From Maricaulis sp036231565 (GTDB taxonomy: Bacteria > Pseudomonadota > Alphaproteobacteria > Caulobacterales > Maricaulaceae): a DNA stretch of 22,543 bases. Below, in pieces: positions 6,507 through 15,512 of the stretch. The stretch spans positions 1 through 22,543 of the forward strand of contig JAZAHA010000015.1 in the NCBI GenBank assembly GCA_036231565.1. Reading direction: 5' to 3'. Both the position numbers and the translations under genes were made by a program. The stretch's first letter is position 1, and each line of letters begins with the position of its first letter. The notes beneath the pieces are model-generated. The model did no database searches and had not been told where the DNA came from. It saw only the letters and a program-made list of their open reading frames with translations.

Positions 6507-7856
6507 TCAGAACTCGTCCTCGTCCACCTCGCCAATCCCTTGCGGAATGGCCAGGTCCGGGAATTGCGCCCGGAAACGACCGGCTTCGGCAGGCGCCAGG
6601 CGGACCCTGACGGTCGTCACGCCGGTTTCGGGATCCATATGGCTGTCGCGGATCTCGCCATGCGAATGCAGCCAGGCCAGCGCGCGCGGCTGTTCCGGAG
6701 GTACACGCACCTCGATCCGCTCGTCATCGGTCGCCAAGGCTTTCTCGATAGCATCGATTAGCGCCTCCACGCCATCGCCGGAGATCGCCGACAGCGGTAG
6801 TTTGACGGCCCGGCCCGCCTTCATATTGGCGATGTCTGCCTGGATGGCGAGATCCTCGGCCTCTTCGAGCGCGAGATTGTCGGCCTTGTTCCAGGCTTCG
6901 ATCATCGGCTGTTCGTGCGCAGGACCGGCCTCGATCGCATCGAGCACGCTCATCACATCGCCGATCCGGCCTTCATGGTCGGGATCCGAGGCATCGATGA
7001 CGTGGACCAGGAGATTGGCCTCGCGCACTTCTTCCAGCGTGGCCCGGAACGCCGCGATCAGCTCGGTCGGCAGGTCGGTGATGAAACCCACCGTGTCGGA
7101 CAGGAGAATGCGGGTGCCGCCGGGCAGGTCGACGGCCCTCACGGTCGGGTCGAGCGTTGCAAAGGGCATGTCCTGGGCGAACACCCCTGCCCCGGTCAGC
7201 TTGTTGAAAAGCGTGGACTTTCCGGCATTGGTATAGCCCACAAGCGCGACGGTCGGGAACGGCACTTCCTGGCGCTGCGCCCGGTGCAGGCTGCGCGTGC
7301 GCCGGACATCCTCGAGCTGACGGCGCAGCTTGGCCATCTTCTCGTTGAGCAGGCGCCGGTCGGTCTCGATCTGGGTCTCGCCGGGACCGGCGAGGAAGCC
7401 GCGGCCGCCGCGCTGGCGTTCCAGGTGGGTCCAGGTCCGTACCAGGCGCGAGCGCTCATAGGCCAGGCGCGCCAGCTCGACCTGCAGCACCCCTTCCTTG
7501 GTACGCGCGCGCTGGCCGAAGATTTCAAGGATCAGACCGGTTCGATCTATCACCTTGACGTTCCAGGCCTTTTCCAGGTTTCGCTGCTGAATCGGCGACA
7601 AAGCCGTATCGATCACGGCGACATCCGCCGTGTTCTCCTCGATCCGCGCCTTCAATTCATCCAGCTTGCCGCGGCCGAAATAGCGTCCCGCATCGATCTT
7701 GCGGATCGGTGCGATGAAGGCCTCCGCCACCTCCAGGTCGAGCGCTTCTGCCAGACCGGTGGCTTCTTCCAGACGCGCCTCCGAGCGTGCCACGCCATCG
7801 CGGGCGGTGGGATGAATGACAAGGGCGCGCGATACCGGCGCCTCGCGATCAATCAA
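6507..7856 (-). CDS. hflX: GTPase HflX, ribosome-splitting/recycling factor
   Basis: The 449-residue product has the HflX N-terminal domain with the YFGRGKLDEL motif (59-68) and a helical linker with GGRGFLAGPGETQIETDRR (150-168). The GTPase domain follows: G1 GYTNAGKST (207-215), G3 DTVGF (254-258) and G4 NKAD at about 314-317. HflX binds the 50S subunit and splits stalled or heat-damaged 70S ribosomes. The start is a TTG at 7856 whose bases overlap the hfq stop (TTGA), so translation is probably coupled to hfq. No later ATG leaves the conserved RALVIHP segment intact. The acidic C-terminal tail (EVDEDEF) is unremarkable. The hfq-hflX pair is widely conserved in proteobacteria. Confidence 0.95.
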   Translation of the reverse strand: MIDREAPVSRALVIHPTARDGVARSEARLEEATGLAEALDLEVAEAFIAPIRKIDAGRYFGRGKLDELKARIEENTADVAVIDTALSPIQQRNLEKAWNVKVIDRTGLILEIFGQRARTKEGVLQVELARLAYERSRLVRTWTHLERQRGGRGFLAGPGETQIETDRRLLNEKMAKLRRQLEDVRRTRSLHRAQRQEVPFPTVALVGYTNAGKSTLFNKLTGAGVFAQDMPFATLDPTVRAVDLPGGTRILLSDTVGFITDLPTELIAAFRATLEEVREANLLVHVIDASDPDHEGRIGDVMSVLDAIEAGPAHEQPMIEAWNKADNLALEEAEDLAIQADIANMKAGRAVKLPLSAISGDGVEALIDAIEKALATDDERIEVRVPPEQPRALAWLHSHGEIRDSHMDPETGVTTVRVRLAPAEAGRFRAQFPDLAIPQGIGEVDEDEF

Positions 7857-8128
7857 TCCGCGGTGCTTTCATCCGTTGCGTCATCCTCGTCCGCCCTGTC
7901 CGTATCGAACAACTGAACCGGCGCCGCCGGCATGATGGTCGAGATAGCGTGTTTGTAGACGAGCTGGGAAAGCCCGTCGCGGCGAAGAAGAACACAGAAG
8001 TTGTCGAACCAGGTTACGACGCCCTGAAGCTTCACACCATTGACCAGAAAAATGGTCAGCGGCGTTTTCGTCTTACGCACTGAGTTCAGGAAGACGTCCT
8101 GCAGGTTTTGTTTTTTATCGTGCGACAT
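7853..8128 (-). CDS. hfq: RNA chaperone Hfq
   Basis: The 91-residue product has the full Sm fold: Sm1 (KTPLTIFLVNGVKLQGVVTW, 21-40), then DNFCVLLRRDG (42-52) and the Sm2 signature LVYKHAISTIMP (56-67). Hfq forms a hexameric ring that anneals small RNAs to mRNAs and controls their stability. The C-terminal tail from about 75 (DTDRADEDDATDESTAD) is strikingly acidic; in other bacteria such tails help release bound RNA. The ATG has GGAG seven bases upstream. A candidate promoter and a small hairpin lie in the leader. The stop overlaps the hflX start. Confidence 0.98.
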   Translation of the reverse strand: MSHDKKQNLQDVFLNSVRKTKTPLTIFLVNGVKLQGVVTWFDNFCVLLRRDGLSQLVYKHAISTIMPAAPVQLFDTDRADEDDATDESTAD

Positions 8129-8145
8129 GTCGGCTCCACATGACT

Positions 8146-8160
8146 CGCTTGAAGCAAGCG
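8146..8160 (-). promoter_or_regulatory. Inverted repeat in the hfq leader
   Basis: CGCTTG-AAG-CAAGCG is a perfect 6-bp interrupted palindrome 18-32 bases before the hfq ATG, just upstream of its ribosome binding site. A 14-base segment of it (8145-8158) recurs in reverse complement at 15513-15526, before ntrY. It could be a small mRNA hairpin or an operator. Function unknown. Confidence 0.35.
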
Positions 8161-8173
8161 ATTCGCCAAACAG

Positions 8174-8201
8174 GGTATACAGGCCCCACCATGGCCTGCA
8201 A
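8174..8201 (-). promoter_or_regulatory. Possible hfq promoter
   Basis: On the minus strand TTGCAG (8201-8196) and TATACC (8179-8174) are separated by 16 bases. This would start transcription about 40 bases before the hfq ATG. The spacer contains a hairpin, CAGGCC (8180-8185) with GGCCTG (8193-8198), and a smaller one, CTTTC/GAAAG, lies at 8211-8223. Either could also help end the upstream transaminase transcript. Hexamer matches are partial. Confidence 0.35.
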
Positions 8202-8235
8202 CCATCTCATCTTTCTAAGAAAGCCGGAATGTTGA

Positions 8236-9084
8236 TCACACGGCGGCCAGATAGGCCTGACGCAGCTCGGCAGAAACCGAACCCGGTTCGCCATTTGCCA
8301 CCGGGCGGCCGTCAATCCGGGTCACCGGCATCACGAAATTCGTGGCCGATGTCAGAAAGGCCTCGCGGGCTTCAAGCGCTTCCGCGATCGTGAAAGGCCG
8401 CTCTTCCAGACGATAGCCGGCGGCCGTCGCTGTGCGGATCAGCGTTGCCCGCGTGATGCCGTGCAGGATGGCGTGATCGGCGGGCCGCGTGACCAGCGCG
8501 CCATCGGCGGTCAGTATCCAGGCGTTGGACGAGGTGCCTTCGGTGACAAAGCCGTCGGCATCGACCTGCCAGGCCTCATAGGCGCCGGCATCGCGTGCCG
8601 CCTGCTTGGCGAGCGTATTGGGCAGCAGGTTCACGGTCTTGATGTCGCAACGCGCCCAGCGCTGGTCGGGTACGGAGATGACCGACACCCCCTGCTCTGC
8701 GCGTCTGGCCACGGCGCCCAGATCGAGGCGCTTGGCGGTGAGAACGAGCGTCGGCCGTGTGCCGGGCGGCGGGAAGCCATGGTCGCGGCGTGCCCGGCCG
8801 CGGCTGATCTGCAGATAGACCAGGCCGTCACGGATCCGGTTGCGGCGGATCAGTTCGCGGATGAGGATGGTGAGCGCCGCCCGGGTGACCGGATGCGCAA
8901 TGCGCAGCTCGTTCAGGGAGCGGTCAAGCCGGTCGAAATGCCCCTCGGCGTCCAGCAGCTCGCCCTTGCGCACCGCCCAGACTTCATAGATCGCGTCGGC
9001 GAACTGGAAGCCCCGGTCCTCGATGTGTACGGCGGCGAGGTCGTGGCGCTGGAAGCGGCCGTTGACGTAGGCAATCCTGGACAC
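8236..9084 (-). CDS. dat: D-amino-acid transaminase (class IV PLP aminotransferase)
   Basis: The 282-residue product, from GTG 9084 ten bases after the trkH stop, starts VSRIAYVNGRF. This gives the usual length of D-alanine aminotransferases; a longer in-frame start would run into trkH. Fold type IV features are EDRGFQFADAIYEV, YLQISRG and RDHGFPP. The PLP-binding Lys lies in CDIKTVNLLPNTLAKQAA, and EGTSSNAWI and GITRATLI help bind the cofactor. These motifs fit D-amino-acid transaminase, which interconverts D-Ala, D-Glu and 2-oxo acids and can supply D-Glu for peptidoglycan. Branched-chain aminotransferase or aminodeoxychorismate lyase are less likely alternatives from the same fold. It is probably cotranscribed with trkH. 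Confidence 0.88.
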   Translation of the reverse strand: MSRIAYVNGRFQRHDLAAVHIEDRGFQFADAIYEVWAVRKGELLDAEGHFDRLDRSLNELRIAHPVTRAALTILIRELIRRNRIRDGLVYLQISRGRARRDHGFPPPGTRPTLVLTAKRLDLGAVARRAEQGVSVISVPDQRWARCDIKTVNLLPNTLAKQAARDAGAYEAWQVDADGFVTEGTSSNAWILTADGALVTRPADHAILHGITRATLIRTATAAGYRLEERPFTIAEALEAREAFLTSATNFVMPVTRIDGRPVANGEPGSVSAELRQAYLAAV

Positions 9085-9094
9085 GCGTTCTCTC

Positions 9095-10498
9095 TTATTT
9101 CCTGATGAAGAGCGCCCATATGGCCGCAACCGCGGCGAGCACCTCCAGACGCCCGAGAATCATGGCTGAAATAAGGATCGGTTTGGCCTTGTCCGCAAGC
9201 TCGTCCCACCCGTGTCCTGCATTGGTTTCGTGCAGCAGCGGCCCCGCATTGGCCAGCGCGGCAGCATTGGCCAGGAAGGCCGTCTGGAAATCCAGCCCGG
9301 CCAGTGTCAGCACCAGGGCACCCAGCCCCAGACAGGCCAGGAAACCCAGCACATAGGCCCAGATGCCGATCAGGGCCGTGTCACGCACCGAGCGTCCGCG
9401 GAAGGTGACGGGCACCAGGCTGGACGGATCGGTCAGCACGGCGAGTTCCGACCCCATGCGCCGCCAGAGCAGCAGAATGCGAGAGATTTTCACACCGCCG
9501 GTCGTCGAGGCGGCCGCCCCGCCCACGAGCGCCACGAAGACCGCCGCCACCGGGACCGGCGATGCCGGCGCAGACACGGTATAGCCGCTGGTCGAGACGA
9601 CGAAGAAGGCATCGATGAAATGCGAGGGAATGTGCGAAGTGTCGGCGATCACATAGAGCGCGCCCAGACCGATAACGAGCGCGGCAATGCCGGCCAGGTC
9701 AGGATCACGCAGCACACCGCGATCGCGCAGAGCATCCCAGAACAGGGCGATGTTTACCGTGCCGGCGAGACAGGCCAGCGCCACGATCAGCATTGATATC
9801 GTGCCGAAATTGGTCGCCAGCCCGCCATCGACCGGCGCATAGCCGGAGGTGGAGATCGCCGACATGGCCAGCACGCTGGCATCGAAGAAGCCGTTGCCGG
9901 CAAACAGCAGCATGAGCCAGGTGACGGCGGTCAGCACGGCATAGACCAGCCCGACCCGCCGCGCCGCGACCGGCAGGTGGGAGAGGATATTGTCGGGCCG
10001 CACGGTGAGGAGTGCCGATTTGCGGATCGCAGGCACATCCCGGTCGAGCGCGGCAAAGACGGCAATCGCCAGCAGGAGTGTCGCATAGCCGCCCAGCCAG
10101 GCCAGCACAGCACGCCAGAAGATCAAGGAGCGCGGCAGCTCGCCGGCAGGCAGCAGGGTCGCACCGGTTGTCGTAAGGGCCGAATAGGCCTCGAACAGCG
10201 CATCCATCGGACCGAAATAGCCGGTCAGCCAGAATGGCAGCGCAGCAAAGGCCGGAGTGGTCACCCAGGCGAGCAGGGCCAGGCCCAGCGCATCAAGCGC
10301 GCTGGCGCCGACCTGCACGCCGCGCGTGGCTGCCAGGACGAATGCTCCGGGCACGAAGGCGAGCCCCGCCGTGGTGATGAAGAAGGGCGCCAGATGCCAT
10401 TCCTCCACCGCCGGCGCACAGGCAGCTGCCAGCAGTGCGATCAGCGCGACCAGCACCCACAAGGCCCCCAGGGGGCGGAAGAGCGCCGCGGGCGACAT
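9095..10498 (-). CDS. trkH: Trk potassium uptake system, membrane subunit TrkH
   Basis: The 467-residue, very hydrophobic protein has about ten or more membrane helices. The four pore-loop filter segments of the TrkH/KtrB superfamily are visible in order: ALTTTGATLL near 108-117, AISTSGYAP near 215, VVSTSGYTV near 303 and ALANAGPLL near 420, each with the central Gly. TGGVKISR after the third pore is also family-typical. It moves K+ across the inner membrane under TrkA control. The ATG lies four bases after the trkA stop, so the two are one unit. It is slightly shorter than E. coli TrkH. Confidence 0.94.
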   Translation of the reverse strand: MSPAALFRPLGALWVLVALIALLAAACAPAVEEWHLAPFFITTAGLAFVPGAFVLAATRGVQVGASALDALGLALLAWVTTPAFAALPFWLTGYFGPMDALFEAYSALTTTGATLLPAGELPRSLIFWRAVLAWLGGYATLLLAIAVFAALDRDVPAIRKSALLTVRPDNILSHLPVAARRVGLVYAVLTAVTWLMLLFAGNGFFDASVLAMSAISTSGYAPVDGGLATNFGTISMLIVALACLAGTVNIALFWDALRDRGVLRDPDLAGIAALVIGLGALYVIADTSHIPSHFIDAFFVVSTSGYTVSAPASPVPVAAVFVALVGGAAASTTGGVKISRILLLWRRMGSELAVLTDPSSLVPVTFRGRSVRDTALIGIWAYVLGFLACLGLGALVLTLAGLDFQTAFLANAAALANAGPLLHETNAGHGWDELADKAKPILISAMILGRLEVLAAVAAIWALFIRK

Positions 10499-10501
10499 GG
10501 A

Positions 10502-11875
10502 TCAGAAATATTCCAGGCTGACCCGGAACAGGTGCTCGACCTTGGGAACCAGCGCCTTGTTGCAGAACAGGAGAACACGGTCGTTTTCGCGGATGCGGCC
10601 ATCATCGCAGGGCAGGATCACCTTGTCGCCGCGCACCACGGCGCCCAGGGCCACCCCGTCTGGCAGTTCCAGCTCGTCCAGCGTCTTGCCGACCAGCGGC
10701 GAGGTCGACAGGGCAACGCCTTCCAGCGCTTCTGCCTCACCGCCGCCGAGTGTCTGCAGGCCGGTGATCCGGCCGCGCCGGATGTGCTGGAGAATGGTCG
10801 ACACGGTGGTGGCGCGCGGATCGATCAGCACGTCGATACCCAGCGGCTCGCGCATGCCCTCGAACGTGCGGTCATTGATCAGGCTGAGAGCGCGTTCGGC
10901 CCCTTCCCGCTTGGCCATCACGCCGGAGAGCATGTTCACCTTGTCGTCATTGGTGACGCAGATGACGAGTTCGGCATTGGCAACGCCGGCTTCGCGCAGC
11001 ATGCGGGCGTTAAGCCCGTCGCCATGCAGCACGACCGTCCGCTTGAGGCGTTCGGCGGCATGTTCAGCGCGGGCCTTGTCGGCCTCGATCAGACGCACCT
11101 TCACACCGCCGGCGCGTTCCAGCGCCCGCGCCACATAGACACCGATATTGCCGGCGCCGATGACCACGACACGGCGGATCTGCTCGGCGCTGCGGCCGAA
11201 AATGTCGAGCAGGCGCCGTACCTGCGCGCTCTCGGTGACGACATAGACATCATCGCCCGGCAGCAGCGGATCCTTGAGCTTGGGAATGAAGAGCGTGCGT
11301 TCGCGCTGCACGCCGACCACGGCCAGGCGCAGGTCCGGGAAGAGCTCCATGACCTGTTCGGTCGTCGAACCGGCCACCGGCGAGGTCTCCTCGAGACGCA
11401 GGCCCAAAAGCTGCACCCGCCCGCCGGCGAATACCGCTGTTGAGAAGGCGCCGGGGGTTTCCACCCGCTGCAGGATGGCGCGGCCGACCTCGAGCTCCGG
11501 CGAGATCACCACATCGACCGGGAGATTTCCGGTCGAGAACAGATCGCCCCAGGCCGGATCGAGATATTCCTGGGCTCGCACCCGCGCGATCCGCATCGGC
11601 GTGGAGAACAGGGAATGCCCGACCTGGCAGGCGATCATGTTCACCTCGTCCGAATAGGTCACGGCGACGAGCAGATCGGCCTCTGCTGCGCCGGCCTTTT
11701 CCAGCACATCCGGGTGCGAGGCGTGGCCGACGACACCGCGCACATCGAGGTCGGTCACGACATTGTCGATCAGCTCGGTCGACCAGTCGACGACGGTCAC
11801 CGCATTGCCTTCCCGGGCAAGCGCCCGGGCGATGCCCACGCCGACCTGCCCGGCTCCGCAGACTATGGCTTTCAT
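10502..11875 (-). CDS. trkA: Trk potassium uptake regulatory NAD-binding subunit TrkA
   Basis: The 457-residue protein has two tandem RCK units. Each begins with a Rossmann nucleotide-binding domain: GAGQVG at 7-12 with acidic VVD at about 28-30, and VVIGAGNIG near 239-247 with LIEAD about 20 residues later. Each is followed by a TrkA-C domain, the last near LVGKTLDELELPDGVALGAV. TrkA forms a cytoplasmic gating ring on TrkH and binds NAD(H) and adenine nucleotides. ATG 11875 is 21 bases after the ntrX stop, so trkAH may be read through from ntrYX. Full length and both glycine motifs suggest a working protein. Confidence 0.95.
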   Translation of the reverse strand: MKAIVCGAGQVGVGIARALAREGNAVTVVDWSTELIDNVVTDLDVRGVVGHASHPDVLEKAGAAEADLLVAVTYSDEVNMIACQVGHSLFSTPMRIARVRAQEYLDPAWGDLFSTGNLPVDVVISPELEVGRAILQRVETPGAFSTAVFAGGRVQLLGLRLEETSPVAGSTTEQVMELFPDLRLAVVGVQRERTLFIPKLKDPLLPGDDVYVVTESAQVRRLLDIFGRSAEQIRRVVVIGAGNIGVYVARALERAGGVKVRLIEADKARAEHAAERLKRTVVLHGDGLNARMLREAGVANAELVICVTNDDKVNMLSGVMAKREGAERALSLINDRTFEGMREPLGIDVLIDPRATTVSTILQHIRRGRITGLQTLGGGEAEALEGVALSTSPLVGKTLDELELPDGVALGAVVRGDKVILPCDDGRIRENDRVLLFCNKALVPKVEHLFRVSLEYF

Positions 11876-11896
11876 GTCGTCTCCGTTGGGTGCGGA

Positions 11897-13285
11897 CTAG
11901 GCCGCGCCGTCGCGCTGCGGCGAGGTAACGCCGAGCGATTTGAGTTTGCGGTGAAGCGCCGAGCGTTCCATGCCGATAAAGGCTGCCGTGCGGGAGATGT
12001 TGCCGCCGAACCGGTCGATCTGGGCCTTGAGGTATTCACGCTCGAAATTCTCCCGGGCCTCGCGCAGCGACAGGGCAATCATCTTCTCGGCATCGAAGCC
12101 GGTCTCGTGATTGTCGCGCGTGACGACTTCCGAAGGCAAGGCGTCCAGCGTGATCGGCTCGTTCGCCGGACCGGTGGCGAGGATCAGGAGGCGCTCGATA
12201 TTGTTGCGCAGCTGGCGGACATTGCCCGGCCAGCTGTGCGCCTGCAGCGCCGCCATGACGTCATCGCCGAAGGCCCGCAGCGGCAGGCCGGCGGACTGCG
12301 TCAGATTCTTCACGAAATGATCGACCAGCGCGGGAATATCCTCGCGCCGCTCGGCCAGGGCCGGCACGGTGACCGGCACGACGGCGAGACGGTGATAGAG
12401 GTCCTCGCGGAAACGGCCTTCCTGGATGCGCACGGCCAGATCCTGGGCGGTCGAGGAGATCACCCGCACATTGACCTGCACATCCCCGGCCCCGCCGATC
12501 CGGCGGAAGCGCTGTTCCACGAGCAGGCGCAGGAGCTTGCTCTGGGTGGCCGTCGGCATGTCGGCGATCTCGTCGAGATAGAGCGTGCCGCCATGGGCGC
12601 GTTCCAGCAGGCCGACATGCTTGACCGAACCGTCATCATTCTCGCGGCCGAAGAGCTCCTCCTCGACGCCTTCCGGTGACATGCCCGGCGCGCTGACGGC
12701 GACGAAATCGGCACCCGAACGCGGCGAATTTTCGTGGATCAGGCGGGCGACAAGTTCCTTGCCGGCGCCCGAAGGACCGCGGATCAGGACACGGCTGTTG
12801 GTCGGCGCGACGCGCTCGATCAGCTGGCGAACCTGCAGGATGCCGCTGGAATCGCCGATCAGCGTGCTCTGGGCCTGGGTGCGGGCACGCAGCTCGGCAT
12901 TCTCGCTGCGCAGGCGGCTGGTCTCCAGCGCCCGCTTCACGGTGAGCAGAAGCTTGTCGCTCTTGAACGGCTTTTCCAGGAAATCATAGGCGCCCTTGCG
13001 GATCGCCGCCACGGCAGTCTCGATCGTGCCGTGACCGGAAATCACGATCACCGGCAGGTCCGGATCGAGCGCGCGGAATTCGTCGAGCAGTTCGATCCCG
13101 TCCAGCCGGCTGCCCTGCAACCAGACATCCAGGATGATCAGAGACGGTTTTCGCTGGCGGATCACCGCCAGGGCGCCATCGGCATCGGCGGCCTCACGCG
13201 GCTCATAGCCGTCATCCTCGAGCAAACCGCCGATCAGTTCACGAATATCGGCCTCGTCATCGACGATGAGAATATCCCTGGCCAT
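11897..13285 (-). CDS. ntrX: Nitrogen/redox response regulator NtrX, without GAFTGA
   Basis: The 462-residue response regulator has a receiver domain (acidic D9-D10, phospho-acceptor Asp53 in ILDVWLQG, Lys105 in EKPF), an AAA+ domain and a Fis-type DNA-binding helix-turn-helix (GGNISRTAAFIGMERSALHR). Walker A is GPSGAGKE (170-177) and Walker B TLYLDEIADMP (234-244) is intact. After ELFG (210-213) the sequence runs RENDDGSVKHVGLLERAHGG, with no GAFTGA loop, so it cannot contact sigma-54 in the usual way; this is known for alphaproteobacterial NtrX. It probably regulates sigma-70-type promoters for nitrogen, respiration or envelope genes. It starts three bases after ntrY, its sensor. Confidence 0.94.
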   Translation of the reverse strand: MARDILIVDDEADIRELIGGLLEDDGYEPREAADADGALAVIRQRKPSLIILDVWLQGSRLDGIELLDEFRALDPDLPVIVISGHGTIETAVAAIRKGAYDFLEKPFKSDKLLLTVKRALETSRLRSENAELRARTQAQSTLIGDSSGILQVRQLIERVAPTNSRVLIRGPSGAGKELVARLIHENSPRSGADFVAVSAPGMSPEGVEEELFGRENDDGSVKHVGLLERAHGGTLYLDEIADMPTATQSKLLRLLVEQRFRRIGGAGDVQVNVRVISSTAQDLAVRIQEGRFREDLYHRLAVVPVTVPALAERREDIPALVDHFVKNLTQSAGLPLRAFGDDVMAALQAHSWPGNVRQLRNNIERLLILATGPANEPITLDALPSEVVTRDNHETGFDAEKMIALSLREARENFEREYLKAQIDRFGGNISRTAAFIGMERSALHRKLKSLGVTSPQRDGAA

Positions 13286-13288
13286 GTA

Positions 13289-15502
13289 TCAAGCCTCCTT
13301 CAGGGACTGCGGTGCCGGATCGGCCATGTCCGCCAGAGGGAAAACGAGCCGCACGACGGCGCCCTGCCCGCTCCGGGGAATATCCAGTTCCAGACGTCCG
13401 TTATGGTCTTCCATCACACGCTTCACGATGGCGAGGCCAAGGCCCGTGCCCTTTTCGCGTGTGGTCATATAGGGTTCGGTCAGGCGTTCGCGATTGGGGG
13501 TCGGCCAACCCAGACCGTTATCGGCCACCTCGATCACGGCATAGCCGTTCGCCTCGCTCAGGCTGACGACCAGCTGACCCGGCGTGCCGTCCTGATCCAT
13601 GCGAGCCGAGACGCTCTCGCAGGCATTCTTGAGGATATTGGCCAGCGCCTGCACGGAAAGCCGGGCATCGCACATGGCATGAACCGGCACGCCGGGGTGC
13701 TCGAACACGATCTCGATGTTCGGCGAGGCGACCCGCTGGGTGAAAACCGAGGACTTCACCAGCTCACCCATCTCGACACGCTCCACTTTCGGCTGCGGCA
13801 TTCGGGCAAAGCTGGAGAACTCGTCGACCATACGGCCGATATCGCTGACCTGGCGCACGATCGTGTCGGTGCAACGGTCGAAGGTCTCGACGTCGGAGGT
13901 GATCTCGTCGCGATACTTGCGCCGGATACGTTCGGCCGACAACTGGATCGGGGTGAGCGGGTTCTTGATCTCGTGGGCGATGCGCCGCGCGACCTCGCGC
14001 CAGGCCGCATTGCGCTGGGCGGTCACCAGGCGGGTCACATCGTCGAAAGTGATAACGAGGCCAGCCTCCTCGTCCATCGATGCCCGGGCCGTGAGATGCC
14101 TGATCTGGTCGTCCGGCGCGTTGAGATCGATCTGCGCCTCGGCGACGGCGCCCGGGCGCCGGCGGGCTTCGGCGGCGATCTCCGCCAGTTCCGGCGTGAC
14201 TTCATCAATGCCGACACCGATCAGATCGTCCGTCCCCGGGGCCAGCATGGAGATGGCCGAGCGGTTGATCAGCGTGATCCGGTTATCCTTGTCCAGACCG
14301 ATCACACCGGCCCTTACCCCGGCGAGAATCGCCTCGATAAAGGCGCGGCGTTGTTCGGATTCGGCGTGCGACTCGATCAGCTCGCGCCGCTGGCTGCGCA
14401 ATTGCCGCGTCATCCGGTTGAAGGCCCGGGCGAGCGCGGCGATCTCGTCATCCTCGCGGCCCATCTGGACCCGCGCATCCAGATCGCCGCGACGCACGCG
14501 CTCGGCGGCTCCGACCAGGCGTGAGATCGGTGTAACAACCCGGGTCGCGGCCGAAAGGGCCAGCCAGATCGAGCCGATCACGATCAGTACCGCGACCTCG
14601 AAATAGAGGAAGTAGAAGGAGCCGCGGACCCGGCTTTCCTGGTTGCCGGCATCGCGCAGCTCGTTGCGGGCCTGCGCCATCTCCCTGAACAGGTCGATAT
14701 TCACCGGATAGGAGACGAAGAGATAGGCGTCCGGATAGGCATCGAGACGATAAAGCAGGCGCATCACATCGACCGCCTCGGCCGACGAGCTGGGCGTGGA
14801 CACCGCCACATCGCCGTCATTGGCGTAGTCGTAGAGCACTTGCGATGGCGCGGCATATTCCTCGTTTTCCCGGAAGCGGGTGCGGGCAAGCAAGGTGCCG
14901 CGACCGTCAACGATATAAGCCGCCGCGAAACCGCGCCGCGCGGCCTGGAAGTTCAGGTAATTGATGTACTGGATCCGCGATGTGGTGAAAGCGTCGACCG
15001 AGCCTTCCTGGCTGAGATCGGTCGCCATGCTCTCCACGTGACCCGATGCCGTTGTCGCCTCACGGCCGTAGAAGTCGAACGCGACATCTTCCAGCCGGTC
15101 GACCAGCGTGGCGATCCGGTCGTCGAACCAGAGATCCACGCCCCGCGTGATAACAAAGCCCAGGAAGATGGCGGCGAGGACGGCCGGGGTGGCCGCGGCG
15201 ATAGAGAACAACGCCACGAAGCGCAGATGCAGGCGCGGCGTCGGTTCGCCGAAGCGGCGCGCCCTCACCCGCCGCACAAAGCGCAGCACGACGACGCCGG
15301 CGAGGCCGAGCAGGAGCACGAGATTGCCGACGAGAATGCCGAGCGCGATCCGGTTGTTGGCGCCGGTCAGCCCGCCTTCGTTCAGCAGGATGAAGGCGGC
15401 CACGCCCAGAAGACCGAGCGAAACCAGAAAGCCGGCGCCGAACAGCGCCGCCGAGCGCGGAGAAATGTTCCGGATCAGAGTGTTCCTGGACGCGTTCGGC
15501 AA
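13289..15502 (-). CDS. ntrY: Membrane sensor histidine kinase NtrY
   Basis: The 737-residue kinase has three N-terminal membrane helices at about 18-40, 54-76 and 94-119, a periplasmic sensor region at about 120-295, a fourth helix at about 297-320, a HAMP linker (320-370), a PAS domain (about 385-490) and the kinase core. His510 in the H box (RRIAHEIKNPLTPIQ) is the phosphorylation site. The N box is ILKNACESVSARM, followed by ADNGLGWP and the G box TREKGTGLGLAIVKRV. It phosphorylates NtrX. The start is TTG 15502, with GAGG five bases upstream; no ATG lies nearby. A 77-base gap separates it from ntrC, so ntrYX may have its own promoter. Confidence 0.95.
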   Translation of the reverse strand: MPNASRNTLIRNISPRSAALFGAGFLVSLGLLGVAAFILLNEGGLTGANNRIALGILVGNLVLLLGLAGVVVLRFVRRVRARRFGEPTPRLHLRFVALFSIAAATPAVLAAIFLGFVITRGVDLWFDDRIATLVDRLEDVAFDFYGREATTASGHVESMATDLSQEGSVDAFTTSRIQYINYLNFQAARRGFAAAYIVDGRGTLLARTRFRENEEYAAPSQVLYDYANDGDVAVSTPSSSAEAVDVMRLLYRLDAYPDAYLFVSYPVNIDLFREMAQARNELRDAGNQESRVRGSFYFLYFEVAVLIVIGSIWLALSAATRVVTPISRLVGAAERVRRGDLDARVQMGREDDEIAALARAFNRMTRQLRSQRRELIESHAESEQRRAFIEAILAGVRAGVIGLDKDNRITLINRSAISMLAPGTDDLIGVGIDEVTPELAEIAAEARRRPGAVAEAQIDLNAPDDQIRHLTARASMDEEAGLVITFDDVTRLVTAQRNAAWREVARRIAHEIKNPLTPIQLSAERIRRKYRDEITSDVETFDRCTDTIVRQVSDIGRMVDEFSSFARMPQPKVERVEMGELVKSSVFTQRVASPNIEIVFEHPGVPVHAMCDARLSVQALANILKNACESVSARMDQDGTPGQLVVSLSEANGYAVIEVADNGLGWPTPNRERLTEPYMTTREKGTGLGLAIVKRVMEDHNGRLELDIPRSGQGAVVRLVFPLADMADPAPQSLKEA

Positions 15503-15512
15503 ATCAGCCTCA

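Noticed and set aside
9977..11443. 488-codon plus-strand open frame
   Set aside because: Antisense shadow of trkH and trkA, rich in Gln, His, Arg and Gly and without family features.
12734..14524. 596-codon open frame on the plus strand
   Set aside because: It is antisense to ntrX and ntrY, which have complete domain sets; its translation is low-complexity with no known motif. Long opposite-strand frames are expected in GC-rich DNA.
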